Below, piece after piece: positions 1 through 10,069 of a stretch of DNA of 64,000 nt. Made by a program: the position numbers and the translations under genes. The stretch comes from Adiantum capillus-veneris (lineage: Eukaryota; Streptophyta; Polypodiopsida; Polypodiales; Pteridaceae): NCBI GenBank assembly GCA_014529385.2, contig CM043945.1, positions 858,312 through 922,311 on the forward strand, given 5' to 3'. A model generated the notes under the pieces. The model ran no database searches. It was not told the origin of the DNA and saw nothing but the letters and a program-made list of their open reading frames with translations. Numbering within the stretch: position 1 is the stretch's first letter; every line of letters starts with the position of its first letter.

Positions 1-2030
1 AATCATTTGGCTGGGATAATTACAATCTCCCCTTCCGATTCTTAAAGCGCATGATGTGAGAGGTGTAATGAATCTCAAGAGGTGGCAGAGAATCAAAGAT
101 GACATCTCCCTCTCTCTAGTTTCAAGCTCGGGACAACGCTATCGTAGTTGAAAGCGTCAAGAAAAAAATTCCATATGTAGAAGATTGGGTTCGCATTGTA
201 CGTGTATCCCATTGTCCCTCAAGGCATGAGACACACTTGGGAGTTTCGGCCACCATTAATGCTGCAATCAAGACAAAATGGTGCACTGACATGAGAAAGC
301 ACGGGATATCTCATTAAAGACTCGGTCATTGCTTGTGGTTGTATGTTGAAGGAGATGCACATTGACCATGATGTCTCTCCTAACCTTCTTGTAGCCAGTC
401 TATTGGTACTCCACAAAGCACATTAATCGAGACAACAGTATCCCGCGTGGATCAACAATTGACAAACATCATGATAAAGTATAAGACAAGGCTTCTCTTG
501 CTCATATCAACAAAGACACATGGAGCACTTAAGTGTGTGCAAGAATACTTGTGTCGTCGAGGGGGCAACATACAACGAAAAGGTGCAAACAAGCGGCAAG
601 AAAGGAAATCTAAGAGGTTTGGACGTTGATTCAAGGTGATTATACAATACTATGACAACTTTGATAAGGTGATTATCAAAGTCCAAGGCACTCATGAAGG
701 ACATATACATTGCACCCGTGCATACCTTTATCACTTGACAATGCATCCTTCTGTAGTTGCATGTTGCATGAATTACATGTTTGATATTGGCACTTGCTGT
801 CATGTTGCAAGGATGTCAAAGTCAAATGAAAGCCTTCACATGCAACATGCATCTGCACTTGATCATGTGATCTATCGATTCTTCATCATACCAAAAGAAG
901 TACAAATGTTTCTACACCAAATGCGCATAGAAGGTACTTCAAGTTCTTCAAAAACAACTCATAGGAAAATTTGGATTGTCTCGTGTGTAATTCCTAGCCA
1001 ATTGACTTGATCTTGGATCTCTTTCCATTGCTTTTGGAGGATTAATAGAGCATGAATGGATTGCAATGCTTGTAGTGCTATCCGGTTGCAAGACCTAAGG
1101 AAGTTACCACTGAGAGCTCACTAATTAGGAAAAGTTTGAGCTCATTTTTGGGCCTTTTAAGGGTGCCACATCATTAAAGTTGCACAAAAAAGAGAAACCT
1201 AGAAAACCCCTCTCAATATTGCTCAAAACCCCATGATGTGGCCTATTTTTGGAACGATCTTGAAAAATGGAGACTTAAGAGCCAAAGTTCGAAAAGTTTG
1301 GATGAGTTCTATGAAAGTTATGCCATTTTTTTTTATCACTAGTTTTTGTTACCGTTACAATTTTTTAAAATCTATATGAAGGCAATGTACGATACATGGA
1401 TCTTATATATCAATATATAGCATTCAAAGAGTAGATTCTAAATATCCAACCTTCAAAAATTTAGGTCTTATTTGCAAAAAGTTTACCGGTTGGCACTTTT
1501 TGAAACTTATGCCACATTAGCAATTTCTTACAATGCCCAAAAATGAACTCAAAATTTCCCTAATAACATTCTATCTCATTTTTCATGCTTGTTAATTTAT
1601 GTACATGTGTTGGCTGAGAGGTCATCTTTGTCCAACCTTACAATTTGAGGGCAGATGATGTATGCAAGCAACCTTTTGTTATTATTCAAGATGAGGAAAT
1701 GTTGCAAATTTCTCTATGTTTCTCGCATAATAATGTGTGGGCGGTGGTGGATAGCACGTTCAAAACAAAAGTTTTCTGCTTGCCAATCTATGTTGCAGTC
1801 GAGGAAATTGAATAAAGATCCAAATTCTCATGTATGATCAGTTGAGAAGCGGTATGCCCTACTAGATGGTAAAAGTGATATAGTGCATAAGGAAGCAATT
1901 TTTGAAACCACCTTAAGTGGGAAAGCTTCAAAGTATCCTATCGACTATTTCAAAACCTTTTCAAAAATTGTGACAGAATTCTTGAAACAAGTTTCTATGG
2001 AGAAGACGACCCCCCAAATGTTGGAATGCT
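1..2030. other. Unrecognised AT-rich flank, insertion target of gypsy G1
   Basis: No family is recognised here. Several short open frames exist on both strands (for example 636-1010 and 1883-2134 on +), but none shows a domain I know and codon use looks random. The frame from 1883 runs without a stop up to the G1 insertion at 2036. If the element is removed, the frame continues past 13008 for about 25 codons before a stop, so G1 may have landed in an old, decayed coding or transposon-derived segment. That is inference only. Confidence 0.4.
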
Positions 2031-2597
2031 TATGGTGTAAGGTCTCTACTTTCAAATTTCACACAAGTTCTATTACGCAATTGAATTTTTTTAACCATCA
2101 CTCATTATTTAAGATATTCAAGTTCAAATTATGAATCGTAGGTTAAAAAAAACTTAGAATTTAAAATTTACGCTACAAAATTCTGACATGTTTAGCTATA
2201 TATATGAATCACTAACTAACTTATTGCAAGACTTATTTACTGATTGTAGAATTTTCTTTTACTACTGTAAAGTTAATATAAAACTATAAAGTTTAACTTA
2301 AAAATGTAAAGTAAATTATCATCAAGGAAATAAATAAAATAATACATAGGGATGACAAATGAAGGCACATGGATCACATAGGAGGGGACAAAGTGGGACA
2401 CACTATCACATGGAAAGGAGTGGCCTTATCTTTTGACGATAATGACAAAGTGGTCAAACTCATGGGTACCACAAGGGTACCAAAAACGCGGATATGATTT
2501 TTGAAAAAAAAAATAAAAATATATTTTTTTATTAAAAAAAAAAAAATTTTAAGAATTTTTTTTTGGAAAAAAAAAAGTTGGACGTTTTTCTTTCTGC

Positions 2598-2605
2598 TAT
2601 AAATA
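2598..2605 (+). promoter_or_regulatory. TATA box of G1 5' LTR
   Basis: TATAAATA lies in an otherwise A/T-homopolymer U3 and is followed by GC-richer sequence where transcription would start about 25-35 nt downstream. The same octamer is conserved at 10619-10626 in the 3' LTR. Its place 1.2 kb upstream of the gag start exon makes it the likely promoter of the genomic RNA. Confidence 0.6.
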
Positions 2606-2779
2606 GAGCATCCATGCTCACACTTTGGACATAGAGATTGCCTCTATAGAGCTCACGAAGTGCTGCCACTTCTCTTAGAGAGAAGGCGTCCACAAACCAC
2701 TAAGAGAGCAAAAACTCTAGTGGACTAATAAGGTGCGTATTAATTAAGCATTCAATTAACTTTAAGAATGATGTATGTG

Positions 2780-3300
2780 TGCTATCTCTTACTCTAATCT
2801 CTCTAATAGATTAGTAAGATTCAATTAACCATGTGTGTATGTGTGTGTGTGTGTGCTATCTCTTACTCTAATCTCTCTAATAGATTAGTAAGATTCAATT
2901 AGTTATGTGTGTGTGTGTGCTATCTATTATTACTCTAATCTTCTAATAGATTAGTAAGATTCAATTAGCTTTAAGAAGGATATGTGTGTGTGTGTGAGTG
3001 TGTTATCTTTTACTCTAATCTCCCTAATAGATTAGTAAGATTCAATTAGTTATGTGTGTGTGTGTGCTATCTATTATTACTCTAATCTTCTAATAGATTA
3101 GTAAGATTCAATTAGCTTTAAGAAGGATATGTGTGTGTGTGTGTGTGTGAGTGTGTTATCTTTTACTCTAATCTCCCTAATAGATTGGTGAGATTCAATT
3201 AGCTTTAGAAAAGTATGTGTGTGTGTTCTCCTTTGCTCTAATCTTTCTAATGGATTAGTAAGATTCAATTAAATTTAGAAAAGATGTGTGTTTTCTTTTA
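2780..3300 (+). repeat. Minisatellite of seven hairpin units with GT runs in G1 leader
   Basis: Seven units start at about 2794, 2868, 2935, 3015, 3082, 3168 and 3238. Each holds CTAATCT, a short loop and AGATTAG (a 7-bp stem; the arm is mutated in the last two units), then TAAGATTCAATTA and a GT run. The array is copied in the 3' LTR (about 10810-11300). It lies downstream of the TATA box, so it would be in the RNA leader. Confidence 0.8.
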
Positions 3301-3770
3301 CTCGAATCTCTTTAGGTATATCTACTCTCTCTAGTTAGTAGATCTTCACTATTAACTTATGTATAGTTAATTGAAAGTTAATGCATAAGAGAACTCATCA
3401 TATTCTTATTATACATGATGAAATTCTCATTCACCAATGTTATTATCAATTAGGTAAATAGAATTTTGAATAATACTAAAAATTGATTTAGTTGAAGTAT
3501 AGAAATTAAAGTTAGAATTGGATTAGAAATGTAATGCATAAAAGTAATGCATTCCTAAACTTTCACTCGTAATTTACACACTTAATTTTTGATTAATTAA
3601 GATTATCAATTATTTGATGTATAGAAATTAGATGTAGAACAACAACACTAAGTGTGAATCCGAGTTGGCAAGAGTTCAAATTACAGACTCTCTTTAAAAA
3701 CAAGGAGATTACTAGGGAAATTGACCAATTTAAAGTTCTAAGTGTATAACATAAGTGTAGTACAAAAAAA

Positions 3771-3893
3771 ATGGCTCCAAAGCGTGCTCGAACCCAAGGC
3801 GCTAATGATCATGAAGCTGGTACAAGTAACGGTGGAATCCCTGCGGAAAATGCTATGTCTCCACCAATCGGACCAATCGGAGCTATGGTACAG
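3771..3893 (+). CDS. Predicted first coding exon of G1 gag, inside the LTR
   Basis: The exon begins with an ATG after an A-run and encodes 41 residues starting MAPKRARTQG, a basic then Gly/Pro-rich Gag-like N-terminus. It ends at CAG|GTTAGT, a strong plant splice donor (3893|3894), in phase 0. The internal gag frame opens without any ATG directly after an acceptor at 5790|5791, also phase 0, so the two join cleanly. The exon is conserved at 11797-11919 in the 3' LTR. An unspliced reading would run on to a stop at 3963-3965, giving a 64-residue peptide. The splice is inferred from signals and phase; no transcript evidence is available here. Confidence 0.7.
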
Positions 3894-4140
3894 GTTAGTA
3901 TTGCAGTTTCAAGTTATGCATCATTGCATATGCGAGACCATAGGAATATATTATTTACCTTATGAAAAGAAAACACGGACCGAAACCACGGGGCTTAACC
4001 CCAAGAAACGCGTCATATGTTTGACAAGTAGGAAAGATTGTCTGGTTAAACTGGTTGCTATAGGAAAGAATGTTTGTCCAAAACCTTCGGTATGGTTTCT
4101 CTCAAGTCTCTCTACTTATTAGCGCTGGTAATATGTGGCA

Positions 4141-4310
4141 GTTGCCGAGGCGTGAGATGACGCCCAGGATGGCACCACTGATGTTGTGGTGGGAGTACAC
4201 CCAGATTAGCCCAGCTGGATACTGCAGTTTTGTTTGCCGTGGCATGAGGATGACGCCCAGATTGGCACCGTTGTTGCTGTGACGGGAGTACGTCCAGATT
4301 AGCACAACGA
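4141..4310 (+). repeat. 93-bp imperfect tandem duplication in G1 LTR
   Basis: The phrase ATGACGCCCAG recurs at 4157 and 4250 with matching flanks, including GGGAGTAC and CCAGATTAGC. Two diverged units lie side by side within the predicted gag intron. The 3' LTR copy is at about 12167-12335. Confidence 0.75.
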
Positions 4311-4595
4311 GTACTTGTCAAGCGGTATGGGACGCTCATGAGGACAAGGGTTTTTATAAATAATGTATATACCGATCGGACATAATAGCGCCAGTAGAGA
4401 TTCTTGAGTGAATCTAATCCAAGGGTTGTTGGTTTAAAATTGGACGACTTCTTGTTTGACAATTGTTTGTAATACTGTTTGAAGGGCTGGTTCAATGAAC
4501 CAGTATCATAAATAAAGTAAAGGAACATGTATGTTTAAACAGTGTGGTAGTAATTAGATAACAAAAGAAGGGTGAGTGTGGTGTGGAAAGTGGGA

Positions 4596-4620
4596 GAATG
4601 ATACCCCGACGGTATCATTC
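4596..4620 (+). other. Perfect 10-bp stem hairpin in G1 LTR
   Basis: GAATGATACC (4596-4605) and GGTATCATTC (4611-4620) are exact inverse complements around the 5-nt loop CCGAC. The hairpin is retained unchanged in the 3' LTR. It lies between the AATAAA and the LTR end, so it would be in U5 of the genomic RNA and inside the predicted intron. Confidence 0.8.
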
Positions 4621-4980
4621 TATGGACGGGTGGACCCGATGAGTCAGGTAACTTTCCAGCGCTAGAATTTTTTTTTTTTTTTGTCATTAATCTTAAAAGA
4701 GACAAACCTTGGCGGCTGTGCTTCTGAAACATGGAGAAAAAAGCGCACAGGTTGGCCACTTTAAGATTTATACTTTTATGTATAATTGATTATAGATAGT
4801 TTTTAGATAGGGTTATGGTGGTCACGCTCCGCAATAGTGAGATAGGACCAATCCTTCACTAACGGTTCATGCTCGTGGCTACGTAGTAGCTAAGGCAATG
4901 TCCGTTGGTTTTTCCTTATCAGGATTGGAGACCTATCAAAGGTACTCCGCTCCTCTCGACAAGGGGCAGGGATCTCACAC

Positions 4981-4992
4981 TCGTATCAGAGC
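4981..4992 (+). other. Primer-binding site of G1
   Basis: TCGTATCAGAGC follows the 5' LTR by one base. It differs at one position from TGGTATCAGAGC, the initiator-tRNA-Met complement common in plant retrotransposons and seen in G2, C-A and C-B here. It lies inside the inferred gag intron, so spliced RNA would lose it. Confidence 0.75.
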
Positions 4993-5128
4993 CTAGGTTA
5001 AATCTTGGGGAGATTTTTAGATTGATGTTTGGATATTGAAGAATGCGAATGTTTGAAATAATTGAAGAACCTAGAAAAATTGTTTTGAGTTTTTATATGG
5101 TATTGAAGACTGAACTTTCCTGGTACAG

Positions 5129-5614
5129 GAAAATGTTCATTCAGCCTACCAGAAATTCCAGGTGTTCACCATCATGTTTAAAAATGCATGCCAATCACCA
5201 AATTATCAGTTTCGAAAAAGGGTGATGATGATTTTGGATAGGGTGTTTGCACCACCTATTCCAAGGGTGCATAGAGGATGGGGTATCAACTGGAGTCCAT
5301 CTGGAGGAATCTATACCATCGATGCTGACAAGATATGGTGCATGGATACCAATCTTAAGAAACTTCGTTGGGCAGAGGAGTTAAAAGTCATCGAAGTGTA
5401 TCTTTTCATTGGTACTAAGAATCCAGATGCTACCATTACCTTGGGAGGAGAAAAGATATCTCAGACTCAATGGTTCTATAACCAAGTTACAAAAGTTATC
5501 CATGGTGGTAGGATTCGACCCATATGTGTATCTCGTAGATTTCAAGGGTCAAAGGAAACTTATTATTTTGATCTTTTAGCCTATCCTTTTGTAGTCACTA
5601 AACTCAAAATATAG
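5129..5614 (+). CDS. Extra ORF of G1 between primer-binding site and gag, unknown function
   Basis: The frame is open from 5114 to a TAG at 5612-5614. The first ATG is at 5174 (146 codons). A good acceptor (pyrimidine-rich run ending GGTACAG at 5128) would instead join the LTR exon to GAA at 5129 in phase 0, giving 161 codons of this frame. The product is mixed basic and aromatic, with no signal peptide, membrane segment or motif I recognise. The stop is followed by a perfect 7-bp hairpin (5642-5657) and AATAAA (5675-5680), so a short polyadenylated RNA is possible. Extra ORFs in this position are known from Ogre-type plant gypsy elements; homology to those cannot be judged here. It could also be chance, but 161 open codons in AT-rich DNA is notable. 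Confidence 0.55.
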   Translation, partial: ENVHSAYQKFQVFTIMFKNACQSPNYQFRKRVMMILDRVFAPPIPRVHRGWGINWSPSGGIYTIDADKIWCMDTNLKKLRWAEELKVIEVYLFIGTKNPDATITLGGEKISQTQWFYNQVTKVIHGGRIRPICVSRRFQGSKETYYFDLLAYPFVVTKLKI

Positions 5615-5790
5615 AGACATTACAATCGTTGTACCTAAAGACTACCAACCTTGGTAGTAAATAATGTGTATATAAATAAAGTTTGGATTAATATTATCTT
5701 TTGTTTGTATTATTGTCTGATCAAGTCTTGCCTTAAAGTGGATTAAAGTTAGAGTATCCAATAAAGTTTCACTTAATCTATCTTGCACAG

Positions 5791-7143
5791 AGTGCGGTGT
5801 ATACATCTCTTCAAGAGAAAAAGCTACTTCTCAAGCAAGCTAAACTTCCCTCTTTCAAAGGGGAAGGAGCCCTAGTTGAGCGCGATGCTGAAGTGTGGCT
5901 CGAAGAGATGGAGGATTATTTTGTTGTTGCTGGTACTACTCCCGATAACCAGGCTATGTTTCGTCTCACGGGGGATGCCAAGCTTTGGTGGAAACAACAC
6001 TGCAAAGATAATCAAGTAGCTCAAAACACTCAAACTTGGGAAGACATTAAGTATGCTGTCAAAGGACGTTATCTTCCACCTGCACACGAATCCCTTAAGA
6101 TGAATGAATTCTTCAACTTACGTCAGTTTCATCTTACAGTGGAAGAATACTACTCCAAATTTGTAACTCTTAGGCGCTATGCTCCGCCAATGACCGCAGA
6201 TCAACAAGTAGCCCGTTTCTGCCAAGGGATAAATTCTCCTTTAAATACACGTCTAGAAGCTATGAGGCCTGAAAATTTGCAAGATGCTCTTTTAAGAGCT
6301 AAACCCTTAGCTAAAGAGATGTCAAACTCTCAAAGAGTACGAAATGGAAATTTAAGGAATGCTGGAAGGAGAGGACGGCCTATGATGTGGAACCAAAGGC
6401 AAGTTTACCCAGTTCACCAAACTCATCCAATAGTTGCAACTTCAACAAATGGAGCTCAAAATGCAGATCTTAGATGCTATGAATGCAACGAGCTAGGACA
6501 TTTTAGGAATATATGTCCGAGGCGAGTCCCCGCAACAAATACACCTAATCAAGCTAGAGGACGAGGCCAAATAATAAATCGTGGAGGAAGAAATGGAGGA
6601 CGAGGTCGAGGGCGCGAAATGACTGCCAGAGTCAATGCTATCATAGGAGGACCAACATTGGGAGAAGAACAAGAGGAAAGAGCAACTCTACATGCTGCAA
6701 TTGATAACCCAAGAGCAAGACAACAATATGATGTCATTCAAACACCTGCAAATCACCAAGGTGAAAAATTTGAGCTTCTTATTGATTGTGGTAGTACTCA
6801 TTCTTTCTTGTCACCTAAATGTTTAAGGAGGTTAGGACTTAATCAACATCCTACAAGAAAGATGAGAGTTGAATTAGCCAATGGAAAGGAGGTGTTATCT
6901 CAGAACACTGTGGGCAAAATAGATTTCAAGTTGGGAGAATACTCTACTTCTGCTACTTTTCGAACGTTACCCATAGGAATCTATGACGGAATTCTTGGAA
7001 TGGATTGGTTAGCCAGTCATAATGCCAATATCCATTGTGCCCAAGGAAGTGTTACTTTTGTGGACAACCTAGGTCAAGAAGTCACTATTCAAGGCCAGAA
7101 TGGACGACCAAAAGCTTACTTGGTCAAAGCTAATCGTCTTTGA
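5791..7143 (+). CDS. gag: G1 gag-protease (second exon)
   Basis: This encodes the capsid/nucleocapsid polyprotein and aspartic protease. The frame opens right after the acceptor TCTTGCACAG (5781-5790) and has no ATG near its start; an in-frame stop at 5773 excludes an upstream internal start. A Retrotrans_gag-type domain ([18 protein letters not shown]) fills the first 130 residues. A CCHC knuckle [14 protein letters not shown] lies near residue 230. The protease follows with DCGSTHSF, where the family usually has D-S/T-G, and the downstream GILGMDWL. It ends at TGA 7141-7143. The pol frame is one base back and overlaps by only 10 nt. Confidence 0.88.
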   Translation, partial: SAVYTSLQEKKLLLKQAKLPSFKGEGALVERDAEVWLEEMEDYFVVAGTTPDNQAMFRLTGDAKLWWKQHCKDNQVAQNTQTWEDIKYAVKGRYLPPAHESLKMNEFFNLRQFHLTVEEYYSKFVTLRRYAPPMTADQQVARFCQGINSPLNTRLEAMRPENLQDALLRAKPLAKEMSNSQRVRNGNLRNAGRRGRPMMWNQRQVYPVHQTHPIVATSTNGAQNADLRCYECNELGHFRNICPRRVPATNTPNQARGRGQIINRGGRNGGRGRGREMTARVNAIIGGPTLGEEQEERATLHAAIDNPRARQQYDVIQTPANHQGEKFELLIDCGSTHSFLSPKCLRRLGLNQHPTRKMRVELANGKEVLSQNTVGKIDFKLGEYSTSATFRTLPIGIYDGILGMDWLASHNANIHCAQGSVTFVDNLGQEVTIQGQNGRPKAYLVKANRL

Positions 7144-10040
7144 AAGGGTTACGCAAGGGTCAACAAATTTTTGTAGTCAAGCTAAACAAAGAAGAAAAAT
7201 CTTCTTCCAACCCTGAACCAATGTGGCTAGAAGAATTTTCGGATGTTTTCCCTAGTGAACTTTCTGAACTACCACCACCTAGGGAGGTAGACCATGAAAT
7301 CAAAATTTTTCCAGGTAGTGAACCAGTCTCAAGAGCGCCGTACAAGATGTCACTTCCAGAGGCTATAGAACTCAAGGAGCAGCTCAAGAAGTTGATTGAG
7401 CAAGGGTTTATCCGACCTAGTACATCTCCATGGGGTGCACCTGTTCTCTTCCAAAAGAAAAAGGATGGCTCTCTTCGACTTTGCATAGATTATAGGGGCT
7501 TAAATCAGGTTACCATCAAGAATAAATATCCAATTCCTCGTATCGATGAGATGCTGGACAGATTACATGGAGCCAAAATATTCACAAAGATCGATCTTCG
7601 ATCTGGCTATCATCAAATTTGAATCCAGGAGGCTGATAACTCCAAAACAGCTTTCAACACTCGTTATGGTCATTGCGAATTTACAGTGATGGCTTTCGGA
7701 CTTACGAATGCTCCTGCAACTTTCAATCGTTTGATGCACGATATCTTTAGAGAATTCTTGGATGATTTTGTCCTAGTATTCTTTGACGATATCTTAATTT
7801 ATTCCAAATTAGAGGAAGAGCATGAAGGACATGTTAGGAAAGTGTTAGAGCTTTTACGTCGAAATAAGCTGTATGCAAAGAAAAGCAAATGTACCTTCTT
7901 TACCCCTAAGGTCTCTTACTTAGGGTTTATCATTTCACCTGAAGGAGTCTCTGTTGACCCTGACAAAGTCAAAGATATTGTGGAATGGCCTCAACCCACT
8001 TCACAAACCGAAGTCAGAGGGTTCTTAGGTATCACAGGGTGGTACAGGATCTTTGTAAAGGACTATGCTCTTAAAGCTGCAACACTAACCGACTTGCTAA
8101 AGAAAGGAGCAACGATACTTTGGGAAGAAAAACATGAATCTTGCTTCAAACAGCTTAAGGAGTATCTTGCTTCAGAACCTCTCTTAAAACTTCCAGACTT
8201 CACCCAAGAATTCAAGGTGATCACAGATGCTAGTAACCTTGCATTAGGAGGAGTCCTTGGTCAAGAAGGAAGGCCTGTAGCTTATACTTCTCGGAAGCTT
8301 AGGATTCATGAAGTGAATTATGCTACACATGATTTAGAATTGCTAGCAGTTATTCATGCTCTCAAGCTATGGAGACATTATCTATTGGGACGCAAATTCC
8401 AGTTGGTAACAGATCACAAGAGTCTTAAGTGGATTTTTACCCAACCTAACCTTAACATGAGACAAAGGAGATGGATAGAGCTCATGCACGAATATGATTT
8501 TGATATTAAATTTAGACCAGGTAAGGATAATGTTGTGGCAGATGCCCTAAGCCGTAAAGCTTTTCTGGGGGCAATTTCCATGGCTAACAACCCTATTTTA
8601 GACAAGTTCTCCTATGCTGCTGTCAGAGATGCAGATTACCAGATGCTTGCTAGTATCCTACGTGAAGAGAGGGTATCATCAAATCAGCCTAAACCTCTAC
8701 ATTACTCCTTAGAAGACGGGAAAATTTACTATAGGAATCGACTATGCATACCTAAGGATTCTACCCTAAGGAATGCTATCCTATATGAAGCACATGATGG
8801 CCCAACTTCAGGACATCCAGGTTATGCCAAAACCATCAATGCAATTCGCAGAAGTTACTATTGGCAAGGTATGAAGGGTGATGTCCTTCGCTATGTCAAG
8901 CAGTGTTTGTCTTGTCAAAGGATTAAGGCAGAGAGACTAAAGATGCCAGGTAAATTACATCCTTTAGATATTCCACAAATGAAATGGGAATGTATTAGCA
9001 TGGACTTTATCACCGGGTTTCCTTCTGTCCAAGCTGGCTATGATTCAATCATGGTCATAGTCGACTTGCTTACTAAAGTGGCTCACTTAATCCCAGTCAA
9101 GACAACCTTTACAGCTTCAGATATTGCTCGTCTGTTTGTGAAGGAGGTTTTCAGAATTTATGGTTTACCCAAGAGGATTGTCAGTGATCGTGATGCCAAG
9201 TTTACTTCAAAGTTTTGGGTATCATTGTTTCAAGCTATTGGAACCCAATTATGTTTTAGTACTTCTTATCATCCTCAAACTGATGGCCAAACTGAAAGAG
9301 TTAATCAAGTAATTGAAGACATCCTTAGAACCTACTGCAATAGGGAACCTCGCAAGTGGATTCAATACCTACCCTTGGTAGAGTATGCATACAATTCCTC
9401 CACTCATAGAAGTATTGGAATGACACCTTTTAATACTCTTTATGGTCAAGAATGTTTATCACCTCTTAACTTTTCTGACCCCACTATAAGGGTAGAAGCC
9501 TCAAAGAAAATGCTTGAAGAAATGGAAGCTCAAACCAAAGCTATTGGAAGGGATATTCAAGCGGCTCAAGATCGACAAAAGAAGTACGCCGACTTAAAAA
9601 GATCTGATTGGATTTTCAAAGAAGGTGACAAAGTTTTCTTACGAGTAAAGCCCAAAAAGAGAAATCTATCTCTAGGAAGGTATAAGAAGCTTAGCTACCG
9701 ATATTGTGGACCTTACGAAATAATCAAGGTTGTAAGTGATCAAGCTTATAGACTAAAACTCCCTTCTCATCTCAAAGTGCATGATGTATTTCATGTAAGT
9801 CTGTTAAAACCTTATGTATATAACCCTGACCATGTCCTTGATGATGAGCAAATCATTTTACCTGCTCAAGATGTTCTACAACTCCAGCCTGATACTATCC
9901 TAGAAACTCGAGAGAGAAAGCTTAGGAATAGATCCATCAAAGAACATCTTATCTTATGGAAGGATTTCCCTATAGAAGATGCTACTTGGGAAGATGAGAC
10001 ATCCCTTCTTAAGGATTACCCTTCATTGTTCTTGAGATGA
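7144..10040 (+). pseudogene. pol: G1 pol: reverse transcriptase, RNase H, integrase, chromodomain-like tail
   Basis: The frame is open from 7134 and carries one nonsense codon, TGA at 7620-7622, just after SGYHQI. This probably comes from CGA by CpG decay, and the same frame resumes at once. Reverse transcriptase shows DYRGLN, the catalytic FFDDILIYSK and MAFGLTNAPATFNR. RNase H shows TDASNLALGG and TDHKSL. Integrase has the HHCC finger (H, H, CLSC), then SMDFITGF, SDRDAKF and YHPQTDGQTERVNQ, giving the D,D,E triad. The last 60 residues resemble a chromodomain (LWKDFPIEDATWEDE). The order RT-RH-IN is that of Ty3/gypsy. With the stop it cannot make a full Pol unless the stop is read through. 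Confidence 0.92.
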
Positions 10041-10057
10041 GGACATCTCAAATTCTA

Positions 10058-10069
10058 AGTTGGGGAGAT
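10058..10069 (+). other. Polypurine tract of G1
   Basis: The purine-rich run AGTTGGGGAGAT directly abuts the TG of the 3' LTR at 10070. This is the expected plus-strand priming site. Confidence 0.7.

Larger units (their letters stand above)
2036..4979 (+). repeat. 5' LTR of gypsy G1 (2,944 bp)
   Basis: The LTR is unusually long. From left to right it holds: an AT-rich U3 with A/T homopolymers at about 2500-2575; a TATA box at 2598-2605; a minisatellite of hairpin units with GT runs at 2780-3300; the gag start exon 3771-3893; a 93-bp tandem duplication at about 4141-4310; an AATAAA at 4511-4516; and a perfect hairpin at 4596-4620. The TATA box and AATAAA suggest an R region of about 1.9 kb, so most of the LTR is transcribed. 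Confidence 0.93.

Noticed and set aside
636-1010. 124-codon frame in the left flank
   Set aside because: No recognised motif, ordinary composition, and overlapping minus-strand frames of similar length.
4112-4528. 138-codon minus-strand frame in the G1 LTR (copy at 12138-12554)
   Set aside because: It is antisense to the duplicated LTR segment; appearing in both LTRs reflects LTR identity, not coding.
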